Positions 37,330 to 47,633 of a stretch of 64,000 bases of DNA are shown here, in pieces. Source of the DNA: Diacronema lutheri (lineage: Eukaryota; Haptophyta; Pavlovophyceae; Pavlovales; Pavlovaceae). Position numbers and translations under genes: made by a program. The stretch's first letter is position 1. Each line of letters starts with the position of its first letter. The stretch covers positions 174,501-238,500 of the forward strand of contig JAGTXO010000049.1 of NCBI GenBank assembly GCA_019448385.1, in the 5' to 3' direction. Under the pieces are notes generated by a model. The model had not been told where the DNA came from and did not search any database. It worked only from the letters and a program-made list of their open reading frames with translations.

Positions 37330-38782
37330 CTACGCGCGCTCGAAGAACAAGTCGCCGCTCGAAAAGCGCCCGTCGGGGCTGACGTGCACGTGCGCGCGCT
37401 TGAGCAGGTCGGTGAATTCGCGGTTGTGCGGGGCGAAGAAGGCGCGCAGCGCTTTCGTGGTGATCGCGTCAGCTGCGCTCTTCTTCGCCTTGCGCTTGTT
37501 GGCGCGCGCCGGCGCGCTCTCGCCCGGCGCGAGCGCGAGACCGAGGCGACGAGCGAGGTCTGCCATCACCTCGCGGTTGCGATCGAGGTAGCGCGACATC
37601 GGCACGACGATGAATTGGTCTGCGCGGAAGAAGCGCAGCCACTCGGCCAGCTGCTGCGCGTACAACGAGACGAAGAGCCCCCACACGTCGCACTCGGGCC
37701 ACAGCCGGCGGACGCCGCGCGCCGCGCACGCCGCCGCCTGCCGCAGCGACGAGTGTGTCCACAGGTGGTACTGCGCGCTCTTGACTGGCGGTGCGCCCTC
37801 CCAAGGCTGGTGCAGCCAACCGTCCGCGCGCGCGTGGTAGAAATAGGACTCGGTACGCTCGGCCTGCCGGTCGGACCCGGTGTGGAGAGAGGGGATGGGG
37901 GGGAGGGAATGGGGGGTCAGCCGTGCGCGCCGCGCACCGGGCGCACGGCGCGCACTAAAGCGCGCGCACGGGGTCGCGCAGGATGAGCACAAAGGTGAGG
38001 TTGTCCGCCGCCGCGCCGTACATCTCCTTGAGCCGCCTCGGCGCCTGCGGCACGTTGAGGTAATTCGGGGTGGCGTCGACGATGGCGGCGTGTTGCCTCG
38101 AGCAGGGCGGGAAGTGGTTCAGGTAGAAGCGGCGGCCTTTCGCGTAGATGCGGTCGGTCGAGAAGAAGTGCTTCTCCTTCTCAAAGAAGGGCGGCTCGTC
38201 CCGGTACGCGTGCCCCGTCTGCACGCGCACGCCCTGCCACGAGAGCGTCTTCTCCATCTGAGCGAGCAGAGACGTCGTGCCGCACTTTTGGCAGCCGACG
38301 ATGAAGATCGACGGGGCCTGGCGGCCGTCGAGGCAGAGCCACGTGGGCTTGGTGCGCGACGCGGCGGCGCGGCGCGGCGCACTGGCCCGCGCCGGGGCCG
38401 GCATCGCGCCGTACGCCCGCCTCGCCGTCCACCGCACGTTCACCGCCGCACCGCGCGAGGCGTTTGCGCGCGCGCGCGCAGGCCAGAGGCCCGGAGGGAT
38501 GCCCATAGCACCGTGCAAGGGCAGTGCGCCAAACCTGTCGGTCTCTCGCCGCGCCCACGGCTGCACCGGCGCGGCGGCGGCGAGCGCGGCGCCATAGGAG
38601 CCTCCGCGCGGCGCGGCGGGCGGCTGAGGGCCGGCACCGTCCGCCACGCCACGCTCAGCCACGCGAATCGTATTAGGGTAGGGCACCAGGTCGGCCCATA
38701 CGAAGAGCACCACGGTGGCGGCGAGGGTCGCCATGGCGGCCGTTCGCCACCAGCGAGGGCGCTGCTGGTCAGTTGCGCGCAT
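37330..38782 (-). CDS. Golgi-type sulfotransferase (type II membrane protein)
   Basis: Two exons, 38782-37970 and 37863-37330, give 448 aa. The 106-bp intron (GTGCGC..CAG) joins ILRDP to AERTESYFYH, restoring the 3'-phosphate-binding motif. The Met at 38782 opens a signal-anchor (WWRTAAMATLAATVVLFVWAD). An earlier in-frame Met at 38962 would overlap the divergent LYR gene. The PAPS 5'-phosphosulfate loop is GCQKCGTTSLL (~162). KHFFSTDRI and ATPNYL also fit carbohydrate sulfotransferases. Substrate unknown, likely a glycan or glycolipid. The divergent start at 38843 is 60 bp away. Confidence 0.85.
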
Positions 38783-38842
38783 CTGCCGCCATCGCCATCC
38801 TCGGCGGGCCTTTTGCCACCAGTCCTTCACCTTCAAACAGGG

Positions 38843-39229
38843 ATGCGGGAGACCGTGCTGAGCCTCTTCAGACGCCTTTGGCGGCGAGTCGGTTCGTTGC
38901 CCGCCGAGAGGCGCGCGGCCGCGCTCGCAGAGCTGCGACAGGGCTTCCGCGCCAACATCCACGCGAGCGACCCCGTTGAGGTCGCCAAGCTCGTTCAGCG
39001 CGCGAGCTCAAAGCTCGCCTTCCTCCGCATGGTTACGCCGACGCCGCGCGGCGAGATGGGTGCCGGCACGGGCATCTACGTGATGCGCGACGGGCAGCTG
39101 CGGCAGGGCCGGGCGGACGCGGTCTCCGCCGCGCGCCACTCGGCCTATGACGCGACCAACATCGATCCGGACGCGCTCGCGCGCCACCGGCGGCTGGTGG
39201 AGCGGCAGCACTTTGGAAGGCGGAGCTGA
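38843..39229 (+). CDS. LYR-motif (Complex1_LYR) family protein
   Basis: 128 aa, intronless. The N terminus (MRETVLSLFRRLWRRVGSLPAERR) carries an LFR-type version of the LYR motif. The family pattern follows: ELRQGFRANIHASDPVEVAKLVQRASSKLAFLRMVTP. LYR proteins are small mitochondrial factors that dock acyl-carrier protein and help Fe-S cluster transfer or respiratory complex assembly. The ~50-aa tail (YDATNIDPDALARHRRLVERQHF) is not assigned. Head-to-head with the sulfotransferase gene. Confidence 0.75.
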   Translation: MRETVLSLFRRLWRRVGSLPAERRAAALAELRQGFRANIHASDPVEVAKLVQRASSKLAFLRMVTPTPRGEMGAGTGIYVMRDGQLRQGRADAVSAARHSAYDATNIDPDALARHRRLVERQHFGRRS

Positions 39230-39392
39230 TGCGGAGGTGCGGACGCGTGCTCGGCGCAGGGCGCGCGGTGTGCCGCCCGCTACCTGCTCGCTCCCGCAAG
39301 GGACGAGCACGCAGGCGCGTCGCCGCAGCTTGTGAAGCCCTTTATGATCAAGACGTGGTGCGTGCCTCACGCTTCCGGCCGCCATCATCACG

Positions 39393-39818
39393 ATGCCGGC
39401 TGATCGAGGTTGCATGTGGCCGCGAGCCATCGCGAGACTCGCGAGCCGGCGCGCACTCGCGAGCCGACGGCTGCTGAGCGGCGCCGGCGCGCGAGCGCCA
39501 CCGCCAACAGACGAGCAGATCGCCGAGATGAATCGCGAGATCGCCGACTTTTTCGGCGACAGCTCTGCGCCGCCGCCGATCGGCGACAGCTCTGCGCCGC
39601 CGCCGAGCTCGGCGCACCTCATCGACGAGCACCACTCGACTCGCGTGGAAGTGGCTGGCGGTGGACGTCCTCCCGCCCTCTTCGAGGCATTGCCGCAGGG
39701 CCCGACTCCCGGTGCGTTGGCGAGAGCGGCCGCAGACGAGGCGACAGTGCGGGAGCTGCGCGCGCGTGTCCGCTTCCTCGAGAGCCTCGTGCATCAGCTC
39801 GTCGCGCGAGACAAGTAG
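39393..39818 (+). CDS. Small, probably mitochondrial protein with C-terminal coiled coil, hypothetical
   Basis: 141 aa, or 134 from the Met at 39414, which gives a better Arg-rich amphipathic presequence (MWPRAIARLASRRALASRR). The middle holds a tandem 9-residue repeat, GDSSAPPPI then GDSSAPPPS. The C terminus (VRELRARVRFLESLVHQLV) is predicted to be helical or coiled coil. No family is recognised. Confidence 0.5.
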   Translation: MPADRGCMWPRAIARLASRRALASRRLLSGAGARAPPPTDEQIAEMNREIADFFGDSSAPPPIGDSSAPPPSSAHLIDEHHSTRVEVAGGGRPPALFEALPQGPTPGALARAAADEATVRELRARVRFLESLVHQLVARDK

Positions 39819-40003
39819 GCGCCTCGACTTCCTGGCTGTGAAGTCATATATAGGGAGCCTGTGCGCCCGACACAGTACCGATGTGACCGTGTGAGCGCCT
39901 GCGTCGGACGCCGCCGATCACACCGAACAGCAGTCTCGCTGTGTGAGGTCGAAAGCGAAGCGGCGGGCGTGCAGCCCGCCCCTCTCCTGCGCCCACGCCG
40001 TCA

Positions 40004-42632
40004 TCAGTTTGGCGCGGTGGGCGCCACGTCCTGCAGCAGCTTGAGGGCATGCGAGACCGGCGTGTCCTCGGGCACGCCGAGCGCCGCGCAGACGGCCACG
40101 TGCAGCGCGTGCGCGTCCGCGTGCAGCAGGTGGACCTGCCAGATGCGCTCAAACAGGTCGTCGAGCTCGGGCACGTCGAAGAGGCGCTGGAAGAGCGCGA
40201 CGGCGCGGTGGACGAAGTGCGCGGGCGCGGCCGCGATGTTGGCCTGCGCTGCCGAGAAGGTGCGCGCCGATGAGAGCAGCCGCTGCTCGAGACCCACCAG
40301 CTCGTGCACGCCGTCGATGCACCACGCGCCCACGCTCTGCCCGCGCGAGACGAGCGGCGCGCCGCCGCCCGGCGCGAGGTGCGGCCGCATGGAGAGGTGC
40401 TCAGAGATCGACCGCTCGAACGCAACAAGCTCGCGCACCGCCGCGACGATCTCGTCCGCCCCCCACAGCTCGGGCGCGGCCTGCGCAGCTGCGCCGTGCG
40501 CGCGCGCGCCCGCCTTGGCAGCGGCCGGCGCGGCGCGCGCGGGCGCGGGCGCGTCCGGTCGGCTGCGCAGCGCGGCGACGAGCTGCGCGCGCAGCGAGGT
40601 GAGCGTTTGCGCGAGCGCCACGTCCGCGGACCAGCCCGCGAGCGCTCGCCGCAGCTGCGTCGCGCGCGAGCGGGCGGGCGGGCGGTCGGTCGGTCGGTCG
40701 GTCGGTCGGGCGCGGGGCGGCGGTGAGCGGGTTTGGCGGGGCATGGGGGCCGACGGGCGCGGGGCGCGGGGCGCAGGGCGCGCGCGGCGGCATGCGGACC
40801 TCGTCGGGCGGGGGTAATGACACGTCGCCATCATGCGCGCGCGCGCGCTGCTGCTCGCCCGGCCCCGAGCGCGCGTAGGCGGAGATGTGCGCCTCCCACG
40901 CGGCCGCGAAAGCGTCGGCACACGCCTCAAGCTGAGGCAGCTGGCCGACGGTAGCGGCGAGGCGCGAGAGGAGCGGGAGCAGCTCGCGCGCGTCGGCGAG
41001 CTGCAGCGCGGCGCACGCCTCGCCCAGGATCCGCTCGCTGTCCGACGGCGGCGCGCCGCCATCGGCGCACGCGCGCGTGGCGCGGTCGGCGGCCAGCCGT
41101 GTGCCGCTTGGCCTCCGCGCGCGCTCGGCCCGGCCGGCCGTTGCGGCCGCGGGCGCGGCGCGCGCGGCGCCAAGCGGCACGGGCCCGGCGCGCGCGCGCG
41201 CGACGACGCGCTCGGCGCGCGCGACCGTCGCCTCCCACATCTGCAGCCGCGGCACCGCCGTCTCCGCCGCGCCCTCCGCGCGCCGCACGCTCGCGCCGAG
41301 GTCGTCGACGAGGCCGCGCATCCGCCCGAGGAGCGTGGCGTGCTCGTCGGCGGACGAGGTCGCGGCGGTTGCGCCGCCGCGCGCGCGCGCGGCGAGCTCG
41401 GCGTCGAGCGCGGCGAGCCGTCGGCCCATATCGCGCAGCCCGCGCGCGTACGCTTCCTCCGCGCGCGCGGCGCGCGCCTCGGCGTGCGAGCGGCCGTCGC
41501 CGCTCGCCGCGAGGCCGGCAGCGGCGCCGTCCGCCTCCCGCGCCGTCTGCATGAGAAGGCGTTCGGAGACGCGCGCGGCGGCTCGCTCGTCGTCGAGTTT
41601 GGCGCGCAGCTCGCGCGCGCTCGCCTCAGCCTCGTCGAGCGCGCGCCGCTGGCTCGCGATCCGCGCGGCGAGCAGCGCCTCGCGCTGCCGGACGCGCGCG
41701 AGCTGCTCGGCAAGCGCGCCCTCCTGCGCGCGCAGCCGCGCGTCGAGTCGCGCAGCCGCCTCGTCCTGCGCGCGCGAATGCTCGGCCTGCGCGCGGAGGA
41801 CCGCGCCGAGCTGCGCCGACGTCGCCTCCGCCTCGCGCCACCGCGCCTGCGCGTCGTGCAGCGCGGCGCGGAGCCGTGCGAGCTCGCCGTCGCGCTCCTC
41901 CGCGTGCGCCGACGCCGCGTCCGAGAGCACGAGGCCGACAGCGAGGGAGGAGTGGAGCGGGCCGAGCTGCTCGAGCAGGCCGTCGGCGGCGAGCTCGGTG
42001 CGCCGCGCCAGGATCGCACCTTGCACCGCCGCGTCCGCCTGTGCGAGCAGCCCCGCGCGCTCGTCCTCGAGCGCAGCGACGCGCGCGGCGAGGTCGGCCG
42101 CGCGCGCGTCCGCCGCGCCGCGCGCGCGCTCGAGGTCGGCGGCGGCGGCGCGCTGATGCTCGAGGGCGCGCTCGGCTCCAGCCGTCGCGCGCCGCGCCTC
42201 CTCGAGCGCGCCGCGCGCGCCCTCCGCCTCGGCGCGCGCGTGCCGCGCGGCGTCCTGCTCGGCGGCGAGCGCGCGCTCGGCGCGCTCGCGCGCCGAGATG
42301 GCGTCGCGCAGCTGCTCAGCAAAGCGGTCGCGCTCGCCGGCAAAGGCGGAGGCGTCGCCACCGTGCGCGGCAAGCTGCGCGCGCACCGCGGCGAGCTCCG
42401 CCTCAAGCTCGCTCGTCTCGCGCAGCGCGCGGTCGCGGTCGTCCTCAATCGCGCCGAGCCGCTCGCGTGCCTCCTGCTGGCGCGTCTTCTCGTCCTCGAC
42501 CTCAGCCTGGAGGCTCTCGATGGCGCGGCGTGCCTTGCGCAGCATCTGATTGCGCTCCTCGAGCTCGCGCGCCCCCTCATCGGCGCGTCTCGTCTGCGCC
42601 TCGAGCCGCGCCTGCAGCTCGTCGAGCTGCAT
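40004..42632 (-). CDS. Long coiled-coil protein, CEP70-like
   Basis: Two exons, 42632-40800 and 40654-40004, give 827 aa. The 145-bp intron (GTCCGC..CAG) contains a GGTC tetranucleotide run. Residues ~1-480 are nearly continuous heptads rich in Ala/Glu/Arg ([18 protein letters not shown]). The C-terminal part has a compact helical block: [20 protein letters not shown], then [20 protein letters not shown]. This resembles the CEP70 C terminus (LCHLFGVPSL..MNEVYTRLGE..). CEP70 acts at centrioles and basal bodies, consistent with a flagellate. The assignment rests on that block only; a generic coiled-coil protein is the alternative. Confidence 0.6.
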
Positions 42633-42938
42633 GGCGGGCGAGCGGCAAAAGGGCGCGAACCCCCAGAAGGCCAAAACGCCTTGTCCGGGCGGCATGGCGC
42701 CCCCACCCCAAAAATGAAAAATCCCCCTCCTTCCGGACTCGTCCTTTGCTGCGGTCGCGTGCCTGTCGCCCCGGACGAGGGAGGGACTCAAGGTGGGGCG
42801 GGGCGCGTCGCGTCGCCCTCGAGCGGGCGCGAGGCCTCCGTGTCGGGGCGCGGGCTGCGGTGCCGGCCCGCTCGCGCTGACCGTCGAACGCCGCCATGCT
42901 CCCACGCGCGCCCTGCTGTCCGTCGCGCGCACAGCACC
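42633..42938. promoter_or_regulatory. Divergent intergenic region between the CEP70-like gene and RPL19
   Basis: 306 bp, much longer than the other head-to-head spacers here (31-99 bp). It includes a locally AT-richer tract (ccccaaaaatgaaaaatccccc, 42707-42727). No gene is seen in it, and no specific promoter element can be named. Confidence 0.4.
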
Positions 42939-43935
42939 ATGGGCATCTGCCTGCGCGTGCAGAAGCGGCTTGCGGCGTCAGTCCTCAAGTGCGGCAAGCG
43001 CAAGATCTGGCTCGACCCGAATGAGGTCACCGAGATCTCGATGGCCAACTCGCGTACGCATTACGCCCGCGCCCGCTGCTCTGCGCGCTGCCGCCGACCC
43101 ACGCCACGGCACGCAGCACGCGGCGCCCGCGCGGGCTGACGCTGCGCTCCTGGTCGGCACGCGCGCGCGGGCGCCGGTGGCGCGCAGGCCAGAACATCCG
43201 CAAGCTGCTCAAGGACGGCTTCATCATCAAGAAGCCGCAAAAGATGCACTCGCGCGCGCGCACGGAGAAGTACCGCGAGGCGGTGCGCAAGGTGCGGCGC
43301 GCTGCAACGGCGCAGCCGAGCCGCGTGGCGCGGCAAGGCGCGGCACGCAACGGCGCGGTGGCGCAGGGCGCCCAGCGGATGGGACTTGGTGGCAAGTAGG
43401 TCGAGCATCTTGGCCGGCAGCGTACCTCGCCCGTCCTCGCACTCGTCCGCCGCCTCGCTCACCGCGCGTGGCCGTGTCGCGCGTGCCGCGCCCCGCCTCG
43501 CCTCGGCGTCGGCATCGCGCGCAGGGCCGGCACACGGGCACGGGCAAGCGGCGCGGCACGGCCGAGGCGCGCATGCCGACCAAGGTGCTCTGGATGCGCC
43601 GGCAGCGCGTGCTCCGCCGCATGCTCAAGAAGTACCGCGAGCAGAAGAAGATCGACAAGCACCTCTACCACGACCTCTACATGAAGTCGCGCGGCAACGT
43701 CTTCAAGAACAAGCGCGTGCTCATGGAGTACATCCACGTCGCGAAGAAGGACAAGAACCGCGACAAGCTGCTCAACGAGCAGGCGGAGGCGCGCCGCGAG
43801 AAGAACAAGGCTGCACGCGAGCGGCGCGACCAGAAGCAGGCGGCGCTGCAGCTGTCCACCGCAAAGGTGGACGCGGCGGAGGAGAAGGCGCCGGCCAAGC
43901 CCGCCGAGGAGAAGAAGAAGAAGGGCAAGCAGTGA
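42939..43935 (+). CDS. RPL19: 60S ribosomal protein L19 (eL19)
   Basis: Three exons, 42939-43053, 43188-43291 and 43525-43935, give 209 aa (human 196). Introns of 134 bp (GTACGC..CAG) and 233 bp (GTGCGG..CAG) restore eL19 exactly: [47 protein letters not shown], then [18 protein letters not shown] and [17 protein letters not shown]. The C terminus is a Lys/Glu/Ala-rich helix ending in a KKKKGKQ-like tail. Component of the large cytosolic subunit. Confidence 0.95.
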
Positions 43936-44292
43936 GGTGGCCGCGCGCACCTGTAAATCTACCAGTTGGGACGGCGGCGGGCGTCGCGTCCGCAGCAGCG
44001 GTGAGCGCGCGAGGGGCGGAGGCACCGGGCCAGGGGTTGTCGGAAGGGTCACGGGCGCGGTCGAGCGGCAGCAGCCAGCTCTCGCGCCAGGCCAGCCGAC
44101 GACTCGGAGGCCGGCACCGCGAGCGCGCAACAGACTGCAGCGTGTCGTGCCCAACCGTCGCCAGACTGACGCGCAGAATGTCCGTCACTGACTGTTTCCT
44201 TGACCAAGTGCGACGGTCTTAACTTTTTAAATCACGGTGTCTTTTAATCACGTCTTCACTTTTTTTCCCGGAAGTTTCACAAAAAGCCAGCC
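43936..44292. other. Intergenic region, no gene seen
   Basis: 357 bp between the L19 stop and the next start. The last ~80 bp (44215-44290) contain several T runs (ctttttaaatc, cttttaatc, ctttttttccc), unusually AT-rich for this genome. They probably form the promoter of the following gene. Confidence 0.5.
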
Positions 44293-45360
44293 ATGCGCAG
44301 GAGGCCGAGCGTGCTTGACAAGGCGGTCGATCAACGGGACGTGACGCCCAACCTGCCGTCGCTCCCAGGCGAGACACGCGCGCAATACCTCAGGCGCACC
44401 GTGCTCGTGCGGCTTTCGGACTCGCGCGGCAAGAACATCGTCTCGCCCATGTCGTCGCTCGCGAACCTCGAGTCGGTGCTGAACGGCACGCCGCTCGCGA
44501 GCCCTAAGGCCCGCCGCGCCAACGGGCGCTTGCCCATCTCAACGAACGCGCCCGCGGATGACTCGGTGATGGCCACTTCGCTGGCCGGCCCGTCCGCGGC
44601 GCTGGCGGCCGCCGCGCCGGCGTCAGGCGACCCGACACCGTCATCGACCGCGCCTGCGCCGTCCGCGCCGTCCGCCGTCGCGCCGGCGGCGAGCGAGGCC
44701 GCGCCGCCGGCAGCTGCGCAGCCGCCGGCCGAGCGCGCCGTGTCACCGCCCTCGGCGGATGCGCCCGCCATCCTGCCCACCGTCCACGGCGGGGACGCGC
44801 GCGATGAGGCAACCGAAACGGCTGCGCCCGCCGCTGCAGAGCCGGCGGCCAACGTGCCGGTGCGCGAGGCGCAGGCCGAAGGCGCAGCGGCGGGGAGCGA
44901 GACGCCCACTGCGCTGAGCGTGGGCGGTGGCAATCCCGCGGCCAAGCCGACGCGCAGCAAGGCGCGCAAGCGTGCGAAAGGCTCGTCGGGCGTCAGCCGG
45001 CCGCTCCCGTTCTCGCTCACGTCGCCCGAGCTGCCCGCACCGCCCAACGCGCCGACGCCCCCCTCCGCTCCGTCCGCCCGGCACTTTGCGACGCTCGTGG
45101 ACATGCCGCCGCCAAGCTCGGCGCGCTCCAACGCCTCGGCGATGACGGCGATGACGCAGGCGATGGACGGGCTGACGCTCGTGCGGCTGTGCGAGTTCCG
45201 GCAGGAGGGCCTCCTCGATGACGTCGAGTTCGTTGTGCTCAAGGGCGCGATCATGGCCGACCTCTTCCAGCTGGACGAGCACCGCGCCGCCGCGCGGTTC
45301 AGTTCGCCGCCCTCCGACGAGTTTGCAGGGCGGCGAACTGAACCGCGCTGGCCTGAGTAG
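44293..45360 (+). CDS. Ala/Pro-rich disordered protein with C-terminal SHOCT-like helix pair
   Basis: 355 aa, intronless. A short ordered N terminus (LPGETRAQYLRRTVLVRLSDS) is followed by ~200 residues of Ala/Pro/Ser low complexity and a basic patch (KPTRSKARKRAKG). Near the end, LVRLCEFRQEGLLDDVEFVVLKGAIM fits the short SHOCT-type motif (hydrophobic helix, Gly-Leu-Leu/Asp turn, EEF-like helix). The last ~20 codons are encoded by a perfect DNA palindrome (45292-45348). The stop codon is 1 bp from the stop of the convergent gene at 45362. Function unknown. Confidence 0.6.
   Translation: MRRRPSVLDKAVDQRDVTPNLPSLPGETRAQYLRRTVLVRLSDSRGKNIVSPMSSLANLESVLNGTPLASPKARRANGRLPISTNAPADDSVMATSLAGPSAALAAAAPASGDPTPSSTAPAPSAPSAVAPAASEAAPPAAAQPPAERAVSPPSADAPAILPTVHGGDARDEATETAAPAAAEPAANVPVREAQAEGAAAGSETPTALSVGGGNPAAKPTRSKARKRAKGSSGVSRPLPFSLTSPELPAPPNAPTPPSAPSARHFATLVDMPPPSSARSNASAMTAMTQAMDGLTLVRLCEFRQEGLLDDVEFVVLKGAIMADLFQLDEHRAAARFSSPPSDEFAGRRTEPRWPE
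45292..45348 (+). repeat. Perfect 22-bp inverted repeat (hairpin) over the C-terminal codons
   Basis: gcgcggttcagttcgccgccct (45292-45313; key core gttcagttcgcc) pairs perfectly with 45327-45348 across a 13-nt loop. It lies just before the stop codons of two convergent genes. It could form a strong RNA hairpin near the end of both transcripts. Confidence 0.9.
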
Positions 45361-45361
45361 C

Positions 45362-46630
45362 TCACGATTTTAGCGGTCTCAACTGTCGGCCGTGTGCCGG
45401 CGCGCCGCGCACCAGCCGCACGACCGTCTCGCCGGGCCAGTTGTGCGTCGGCACTGGCCGCGCCACACGGCGCTCGGGCCGAAAATCCGCGTCCGGCCCC
45501 GCGCGCACGCGCGACGTCGGCGCCGGCGGCTGCCGCTGCGCGCCACGCGCGCCGGTGGCGCCCGCTCGCGCCGACGTGCCATGTGCCGTCACGTTTGTGC
45601 ACGCGTCGCGGTGGAGGACGGAGGGTTGCAGCCTGCACGGCGAGCAGGGCACGTGGCACGGAGCGGAGCGAGCGCGCGCGCCGAAGCAAGCGTCCTCGAG
45701 AAGGTCGGCGACAGCGTACACCGTGACAGGCACCGCGCTTGACTTCGCCTCGTCGCCTTCCGTTTCGTCCGCGCGGCGATCACGGAAGGGGACGAGCTGC
45801 GAGGCGCTGTAGCGCGCGTACGTCGAGCGGCGCGTCGAGCGCTGCGCGTAGACGAGCCAGCCGCCGTCCGCGCGCGTCGCCGCGGGCTGCGCAGCGAGCG
45901 CGCGCGCCGCACAATCCCATTGGCGCTGCCGTGGCGGCGCGGCCGGCGAGGGCGCGCGCGGCGCGTCCAGCCGACGAGCCGGCGGGCCGGCGGGTGCGCG
46001 GGGCACGGCCAGTCCGTCTGCCGCCGCGCCGGCGCGCGCGCTCGCGTTTGCGGCGGCGCGCGGCGAGCGCGGCGCCGTGTGCGCTCGAGCGGCGCCGTCG
46101 GGTGCGAGCTTGCGCCGCACGCGCGTGCGCGCGCGAAGGCACGCGGCGGCGAGGTGGGGCAGTTGCTTCGAATCAACTTGCGCCGTGTCGAGCTTGCACA
46201 CGCGCCTGCCCGGGCAGTCGAGCAGAAAGAAGCCGTGGTCGGGCGCAAGCGAGGCGCGGTGGCATTGCCCGCGGTTGACGGACGAGCGGACGCATGCGTA
46301 AAAGGCGAGCCAAAAGTGGCCCGACGAGCCGTGCAGCCCGAGGCCCCATACCCTGCCGACGCCGATGGCCGAGCGGTGCGCGCGCACGATCGCGCGCACC
46401 GCGCGGACGAAGCCGACAGCTTCATCCGCGGACGCGCACGCGCCGATCCCGCCGGCCGCGCCGGCTGCCGTGAGCTCAGAGGACAGGTCGCGCACGATGC
46501 GGCGTGAGTCGGAGCTGCGGTCCCAGCAGCGGCGCAGGCACGCCAGGCACGCGCTCTCGGAGCAGCGGGGGTCGCCCGAGCCTCCACTTCGCGCCGCCGC
46601 TGCTGCCAGCGAGATGAGGAGGACGGCCAT
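45362..46630 (-). CDS. Secreted Cys-containing protein, hypothetical
   Basis: 422 aa from the Met at 46630, chosen because it opens a signal peptide (MAVLLISLAAAAARSGG). A Cys-rich N-terminal part (DPRCSESACLACLRRCWDRSSDS) suggests disulfides. A central region (LGLHGSSGHFWLAFYACVRSS, HGFFLLDCPGRRVCKLDT) reads like folded, lumenal or extracellular sequence. The rest is Ala/Arg/Pro-rich. No family is recognised. The divergent D27-like gene starts 31 bp away, so they share a promoter. Confidence 0.55.
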   Translation of the reverse strand: MAVLLISLAAAAARSGGSGDPRCSESACLACLRRCWDRSSDSRRIVRDLSSELTAAGAAGGIGACASADEAVGFVRAVRAIVRAHRSAIGVGRVWGLGLHGSSGHFWLAFYACVRSSVNRGQCHRASLAPDHGFFLLDCPGRRVCKLDTAQVDSKQLPHLAAACLRARTRVRRKLAPDGAARAHTAPRSPRAAANASARAGAAADGLAVPRAPAGPPARRLDAPRAPSPAAPPRQRQWDCAARALAAQPAATRADGGWLVYAQRSTRRSTYARYSASQLVPFRDRRADETEGDEAKSSAVPVTVYAVADLLEDACFGARARSAPCHVPCSPCRLQPSVLHRDACTNVTAHGTSARAGATGARGAQRQPPAPTSRVRAGPDADFRPERRVARPVPTHNWPGETVVRLVRGAPAHGRQLRPLKS

Positions 46631-46661
46631 TGGAGGGCGGAGGTTCAGGGTCACATTCGCG

Positions 46662-47531
46662 ATGGCACGCGCGTTGTGGCTGTGCGTGGTGCTATTCCTC
46701 GCCGGTGAGGAGCGCTGCTCGGGCAAGCTCGCGCGAGCTCACCGGCATCTGGCGCGCCTCCAGGGTCGCCGTGCTGCCATGTCGCTGAGCCGGGCGCCGC
46801 TCGCGTCGGTGCGCGACATGGGCGAGCGCGACGCGCCGATCGAGGACGGCCCTTTCGGGCTCGCGATGATCGGCGCCTTCCGGCTCGCGATGGGCCGAAT
46901 GGCCGGCTGGCAGTCGCCGCGCCCATTCGTTGAGGTTGAGCCCGGCGATTCGTACCGAGGGCTCGTCGACATCAGCCGCCGGTTGTTCGCCTCGTCGCCC
47001 GACGAGACGGTCGACAAGGTGCTCGGCGTGCTTGCGCAATTCCCGACCAAGCCGCAGCTGCTGCGTGACAATCGAGCGAGCGCCGAGCTGCTCGGTTGGT
47101 TGACGCCGCCGCTCTTCCGCTTCCTCGTTGGGCCGAGCACGACCGAGCGGTGGACACACCCGTCCGGCGAGCAGTGGCGCTCGCGCGTCGTGATTGAGCG
47201 ATGCCGCTTCCTCGAGGGCGCGGCGTGCAAGGGCATGTGCGTGGGGCTGTGCCAGCAGCCCACTGAGCGCTTCTTTGGCGAGGAGCTTGGGCTACCCCTC
47301 AGCATGGAGCCAAACTTTGCGGACGGCTCGTGCACGATGACGTGGGGCCAGCGGCCCCGTGCCGACGCGCTCGCCGAGCAGGAGCTTGGCTGCTTCCGTG
47401 AGTGCGCGCTCCGCTCGACGGCCGCCGCGGACCAACGACGCGATTCGGACGCGCCGTGCGAGCTCGTCTCGCAGCACGCCGCGATTACGCCGGATGGCGC
47501 AGGCGTCCCAGCGCGTGGCCCGATGGAATGA
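46662..47531 (+). CDS. D27-like (DUF4033) beta-carotene isomerase family protein, plastid-targeted
   Basis: 289 aa, intronless. The hydrophobic leader (MARALWLCVVLFLAGEERC) fits the ER-signal part of a secondary-plastid presequence. The C-terminal half carries the D27 signature: VVIERCRFLEGAACKGMCVGLCQQPTE (in two parts: VVIERCRFLEGAACKGM and CVGLCQQPTERFF), then GLPLSMEPNF and DGSCTMTWGQRP. D27 is a plastid iron protein that isomerises all-trans to 9-cis beta-carotene. Algal paralogues may act on other carotenoids. Length is normal for the family. Substrate not determinable here. Confidence 0.8.
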   Translation: MARALWLCVVLFLAGEERCSGKLARAHRHLARLQGRRAAMSLSRAPLASVRDMGERDAPIEDGPFGLAMIGAFRLAMGRMAGWQSPRPFVEVEPGDSYRGLVDISRRLFASSPDETVDKVLGVLAQFPTKPQLLRDNRASAELLGWLTPPLFRFLVGPSTTERWTHPSGEQWRSRVVIERCRFLEGAACKGMCVGLCQQPTERFFGEELGLPLSMEPNFADGSCTMTWGQRPRADALAEQELGCFRECALRSTAAADQRRDSDAPCELVSQHAAITPDGAGVPARGPME

Positions 47532-47633
47532 TGGCGGAAGCGACAGCGATTCGGATTGCTCGCGCATCCGACTCGCGACGAGCCGGTCTGCACCCAAGAC
47601 TGACGAGTGGTTCTCACGACTCGAGACGCTTTC

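Noticed and set aside
40682-40712. GGTC tetranucleotide run read as coding (TDRPTDRP)
   Set aside because: It lies inside the intron of the CEP70-like gene, whose exons join in frame without it.
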